Shown: positions 61,066-64,000 of the stretch, one piece after another | Numbering within the stretch: position 1 is the first letter of the stretch | Layout: every line of letters starts with the position of its first letter | NCBI RefSeq assembly: GCF_000296215.2 | Contig: NZ_CP013949.1 | Coordinates: 3,589,501-3,653,500 of the forward strand | Source: Bradyrhizobium sp. CCGE-LA001 | Lineage (GTDB): Bacteria > Pseudomonadota > Alphaproteobacteria > Rhizobiales > Xanthobacteraceae | Reading direction: 5' to 3' | DNA length: 64,000 bases | Translations under genes and position numbers: made by a program | Notes under the pieces: model-generated | Databases searched by the model: none | What the model was told of the DNA's origin: nothing | What the model saw: the letters and a program-made list of their open reading frames with translations, nothing else

Positions 61066-61274
61066 TTCAAGAAAATTCTATCGCGGCGCTATCGACGCGC
61101 CGCAATTTGCGAACCCTCTGGGTTCGCTCTGCCATCGGTGTCCGGCTCATCGCCTCGTTCCCTCCGGCAGGCCCCGCGCACTTGGGCACGCGCCTTCTCA
61201 GCGCGAGCCCCGGGATCCGGGTCTCCCGTTCCGGCCAATGCCGGGATGTTCGGTTGGGCCGCGCGGCGGGCAAC

Positions 61275-61308
61275 AAAAAACCCTCCGGAGCGGCAGGCTC
61301 GGGAGGGT
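61275..61308 (-). terminator. Rho-independent terminator on the minus strand
   Basis: On the minus strand ACCCTCC/GGAGGGT with an inner GAGC/GCTC pair is followed by TTTTTTG. It would end a transcript coming from above 61310 and so insulate the Y-RNA/rsr unit. The minus strand before it (61310-61450) holds two more perfect hairpins (GATCTTGC/GCAAGATC and GAATAGC/GCTATTC) and a possible 34-codon ORF from 61442, which suggests a small RNA or leader transcript. Confidence 0.75.
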
Positions 61309-61525
61309 CCGTGAGAAGCGGACGGTCGATCTTGCGGTCAGGCAAGATCGCTCCCATGAGCCGGGCATGCGACATCGAATAGCTTGGGGCTATTCGGCAT
61401 GCGGACAATTCTTTCGTAGCGGTTCGACATCGCTCGGTTCATGGTCTGTCGCGAACGGAAGTATTCGCGAGGCCGCGGGACATACGCCTGCAACTTGCGG
61501 ATGTCGAGCGAAGCGCGTGTGAAAA

Positions 61526-62221
61526 TTGCAGGACACCGACGACAAGACACCTGTCGTGCCGAACTATCTTGGGCTCGATGGATTTCGCTTCGGCTGGGTC
61601 GCAGCCTGGATCGACGCGCGCGGCGATCACGGCTTCGATTATTCGCCGGGCCTGACGCGCCTGCTCGCGATGCCGCATGCACGCGCGATGATCGACATGC
61701 CGATCGGTCTGGAGTGGAGCGGCTATCGCGCCTGCGATTGGCGGGCGCGTGAGCTGATCGGCGCCTCCGTATTTCTCGGCGCGCGCCGCGACCTCTGGAC
61801 GTTTGCCGACATGGCCGCGGCCAATCGCCATTATTGGAAGCAGGAAGGCAGGGGCAGGGGCGTGTCGGCGCAGCTCTGGAACATCAGGGACAAGCTCAAG
61901 GAAGTCGACGACGTCATGACGCCCGCGCGGCAGGCGACGGTCGGCGAAGCGCATCCCGAAATGATCTTCTGGAATCTGGCCGGCCGCGTTCGGCTCGAGC
62001 CGAAGACGTCGGCGCGCGGGAGCGAGCAGCGCATTGCCCTGCTGAGAGATCGGGGCTTCACCAGTATCGAAAGATGGCTGACGCTGCGCCATGGCACCGG
62101 CATCGGCCGCGACGATCTCATCGATGCCTGCGCGTGCGCGGTCGCGGCACGCGACAGCACGCACTCCGTCGGCGACGGCAAGACCGATCCGCGCGGCTTG
62201 CGGATGGAGATCAACTATTGA
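61526..62221 (+). CDS. DUF429 domain protein
   Basis: About 231 residues. YLGLDGFRFGWVAAWID and AMIDMPIGLEWSGYRACDW are the paired acidic strands of DUF429, predicted RNase H-like nuclease fold, and GRDDLIDACACAVAARD supplies the third acidic cluster. The nuclease call is a family prediction only. The frame has no early ATG: TTG at 61526 and GTG at 61556 are the possible starts, neither with a good ribosome-binding site. It is divergent from the Y-RNA/rsr locus; a functional link is possible but unproven. Confidence 0.85.
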   Translation: MQDTDDKTPVVPNYLGLDGFRFGWVAAWIDARGDHGFDYSPGLTRLLAMPHARAMIDMPIGLEWSGYRACDWRARELIGASVFLGARRDLWTFADMAAANRHYWKQEGRGRGVSAQLWNIRDKLKEVDDVMTPARQATVGEAHPEMIFWNLAGRVRLEPKTSARGSEQRIALLRDRGFTSIERWLTLRHGTGIGRDDLIDACACAVAARDSTHSVGDGKTDPRGLRMEINY

Positions 62222-62227
62222 AGCGGC

Positions 62228-62440
62228 TTATCCCTCGCGATCGCTTCCGCTTCCATTGTAGCCGCGACGATGATGAGCATGCTGCAGACGAACATCGTCC
62301 TCATCGAGGCTTGCTGCTCTTTTTTCGTACTCCTCGGCCATCGCCTGCAATCGCTGCGCGGCGTCGCGATGCGCAAGCTCACCGGCGACACGGCGACAAC
62401 GCTCGGCATGGTCAAGTAGGGCGCGCTTCTCGATGCTCAT
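62228..62440 (-). CDS. Small hypothetical protein with helical, charged N-terminus
   Basis: About 70 residues starting MSIEKRALLDHAERCRRVAG and continuing DAAQRLQAMAEEYEKRAASL. It is helical and charged, like the many small rhizobial proteins that carry an AERCRRLA-type motif and are of unknown function. The C-terminal third has low-complexity His/Arg and no family character. Convergent with the DUF429 gene. No good ribosome-binding site is seen. Confidence 0.5.
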   Translation of the reverse strand: MSIEKRALLDHAERCRRVAGELAHRDAAQRLQAMAEEYEKRAASLDEDDVRLQHAHHRRGYNGSGSDREG

Positions 62441-62602
62441 CCGCTGACAACGCATGGAAGGCGCAATGGTCCCCTCGCGCAGCAGCGGAACAGTGCGCTG
62501 GCTTCTTCCACGATGCGGGAAAAAGTAGCAATATTTTCGGTCGGATCAGGAACATGGCATTTCAGCCGACGTTTAGGCTAAGGCTGCTGAGGGACAAAGA
62601 CC

Positions 62603-62749
62603 ATGTACGACGTCTGCCAATGGGCAACCGCGATGCTCGCGATTGCCTTTACGGCTCTGCTTTTGATCACGGGCCAGCGGTTCACTGAGTATCGACTGCA
62701 GTATCAAGTGAGGATCCCGATCGTGGCGTTGGCAACGCTGCCGCCTTAA
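62603..62749 (+). CDS. Possible 48-residue single-pass membrane peptide
   Basis: The frame from ATG 62603 to TAA 62749 encodes MYDVCQWATAMLAIAFTALL and onwards: one hydrophobic helix at residues 8-24, then a short basic tail. GAGGGA lies 9 bases before the ATG. No homologue is recognised. It is the only gene-like feature between 62441 and 62834. Confidence 0.4.
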   Translation: MYDVCQWATAMLAIAFTALLLITGQRFTEYRLQYQVRIPIVALATLPP

Positions 62750-62834
62750 GCCTTCCACGGGACGAAGAGCGACTTGCGCCGTGCGGCGTCTTGCCTAGAT
62801 TGGGCGCGCCTCAGTCCATGCTCCCAAGGTCCCG

Positions 62835-63539
62835 ATGTCCGATCTGTTCGCCTTTCCCATCACCAAGCGCTGGCCGGCCAAGCATCCCGAGCTGCTTCAG
62901 CTCTACTCCTTGCCGACACCCAACGGCGTCAAGGTCTCGATCATGCTGGAAGAGATCGGATTGCCTTACGAGGTCCATCTCGTCGATTTCGGCAAGGACG
63001 ACCAGAAGACGGCCGAGTTCCTCTCGCTCAATCCCAACGGCAAGATCCCGGCGATCCTCGATCCCAACGGCCCCGGCGGCAGGCCGTTGCCGCTGTTCGA
63101 GTCCGGCGCGATCCTGCAATACCTCGCAGAGAAGACGGGCAAGCTGCTGCCGGTGGACGCCGCGCGTCGCTACCAGACCATCCAATGGGTGCACTTCCAG
63201 ATGGGCGGCATCGGGCCGATGTTCGGCCAGGTCGGCTTCTTCCACAAATTCGCCGGCAAGGATTTCGAGGACAAGCGGCCCCGTGACCGCTACGTCGATG
63301 AAGCCAGGCGCCTGCTCGGCGTGATGGAGACGCATCTCGCCGGCCGGCAATGGTTCATGGATGACGACTACACCATCGCCGACATCTCCATGCTCGGCTG
63401 GGTGCGCAATCTCATCGGCTTCTACGGCGCGGGCGATCTGGTCGAATTCACCCAGTTCAAGTCGGTCGGTGCCTGGCTCGAACGCGGCCTTGCGCGTCCG
63501 GCCGTGCAGCGCGGGCTGAACATTCCGCAGCGGCCCTGA
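62835..63539 (+). CDS. Glutathione S-transferase (YfcG/Ure2-like)
   Basis: A 234-residue GST. The thioredoxin-like N-terminal domain has LYSLPTPNGVKVSIMLEEIGL (glutathione-site Asn), NPNGKIPAILDPNG (cis-Pro) and LFESGAILQYLAEKTG (Glu-Ser). The helical C-terminal domain ends with MDDDYTIADISMLGWVRN. The pattern is that of the Nu/YfcG class, which reduces disulphides with glutathione. No operon partner is seen. It is convergent with the CsaA-like gene. Confidence 0.93.
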   Translation: MSDLFAFPITKRWPAKHPELLQLYSLPTPNGVKVSIMLEEIGLPYEVHLVDFGKDDQKTAEFLSLNPNGKIPAILDPNGPGGRPLPLFESGAILQYLAEKTGKLLPVDAARRYQTIQWVHFQMGGIGPMFGQVGFFHKFAGKDFEDKRPRDRYVDEARRLLGVMETHLAGRQWFMDDDYTIADISMLGWVRNLIGFYGAGDLVEFTQFKSVGAWLERGLARPAVQRGLNIPQRP

Positions 63540-63541
63540 GG

Positions 63542-63913
63542 CTAGAACAGCCGTCCGCCGTTCGGCACGGGCTTGCTCGGCTGCACCAGCACCACCTTTC
63601 CGTCGGCATCGGGAAAGCCGAGCGTCAGCACCTCGGAGACGACGGGGCCGATCTGGCGTGGCGGGAAGTTGACGACGGCGGCGACCTGTTGCCCGACCAG
63701 CGTCTCCAGCGGATGATTTTCGGTGATCTGCGCCGAGCTCTTGCGCACGCCGATCGCAGGGCCGAAGTCGATCCACAATCGCCAGGCCGGCTTGCGCGCC
63801 TCCGGAAACGGTTTTGCATCGACGATGGTGCCGACGCGGATATCGACCGCGAGGAAGCTGTTGAAATCGATGGTCGGCGATGTGGCGGCTGCAGGATCGT
63901 GGGTGACGTGCAT
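63542..63913 (-). CDS. CsaA/YgjH-type tRNA-binding domain protein
   Basis: A 123-residue single EMAPII/Trbp111-like OB-fold domain: FLAVDIRVGTIVDAKPFPEA at the start, QITENHPLETLVGQQVAAVVNFPPRQIGP in the middle, and LGFPDADGKVVLVQPSKPVPNGGRLF at the end. Dimers of this type bind tRNA structure; CsaA has also been described as a secretion chaperone. Its stop is two bases from the convergent GST stop. The 63914-64000 stretch upstream holds its leader and no other gene. Confidence 0.92.
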   Translation of the reverse strand: MHVTHDPAAATSPTIDFNSFLAVDIRVGTIVDAKPFPEARKPAWRLWIDFGPAIGVRKSSAQITENHPLETLVGQQVAAVVNFPPRQIGPVVSEVLTLGFPDADGKVVLVQPSKPVPNGGRLF

Positions 63914-64000
63914 GATCTGTCCGTTTGGAGGTCTGGCGTGGTTCGCAATATTGTCGCGCGAACCGGAGTTTCGTACAACGCCGCAGCCGAAGCATCACGC

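Noticed and set aside
62573..62758. A 61-codon minus-strand frame opposite the small membrane peptide.
   Set aside because: Arg/His/Gln-rich with no start signal; the plus-strand frame from 62603 with a hydrophobic helix is the better candidate.

Overview
The window looks like chromosomal DNA of a Bradyrhizobium or a very close alphaproteobacterial relative. This is inferred from the GC-rich codon use, from several families of short palindromic intergenic repeats typical of that genus, and from a gene content made of CoA-ester catabolism, CO-dehydrogenase-type enzymes, TetR/LysR regulators and MFS pumps. No organism name can be read from the sequence itself. | Layout: 1-1068 is the end of a TadE/TadG pilus-assembly operon. 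1076-8724 holds an FAD-linked hydroxyacid oxidase, an MFS carrier, a thiolase, an enoyl-CoA hydratase, a hotdog thioesterase, and TetR and LysR regulators. 8827-16912 is a co-directional catabolic block: mmsA, an isobutyryl-CoA-type dehydrogenase, 3-hydroxyisobutyryl-CoA hydrolase, mmsB, an acyl-CoA synthetase, a MaoC hydratase and an SDR. Together these make most of the valine to propionyl-CoA route. 17066-29096 has a flavoprotein, a D-threonine-aldolase-like enzyme, an Uup-type ABC-F ATPase, YaiI, an orphan CoxL-type molybdoenzyme subunit, the ppx/gppA-rlmE pair and an RTX-repeat protein. 29461-40968 is mostly housekeeping: a DHA2 pump, guaB, a reductase, a phosphoesterase, an RsmB-like methyltransferase, cspA and guaA. 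| 40969-43744 is an AT-richer island directly after guaA. It carries a DarT-type DNA ADP-ribosyltransferase with an unusual C-terminal HD domain, and a DarG-type macrodomain antitoxin. The antitoxin frame runs on, without a stop, into a host-like serine hydrolase (43745-44968). | 45150-57510 is ordinary accessory metabolism and regulation. Several operators can be read directly: ArsR at 45614, TetR at 49077 and 49742, MarR at 53216. A peptide-deformylase relative there has lost two of its three metal ligands. | 57586-61032 is an RNA-repair and quality-control locus on the minus strand: an RtcB-family ligase with an apparent frameshift, a TROVE/Ro60 (Rsr) protein, and upstream of it four tandem structured RNAs. 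These share a covarying stem with conserved internal motifs. Three of the four carry tRNA-like T-arm, acceptor and D-arm modules in circularly permuted order, as expected for bacterial Y RNAs of the YrlA type. | 61526-63913 ends the window with a DUF429 protein, two small ORFs, a glutathione S-transferase and a CsaA-like tRNA-binding protein. | The two most interesting systems are the four-member Y-RNA-like array with Rsr and RtcB, and the DarT-HD / macrodomain-Rossmann-hydrolase operon.
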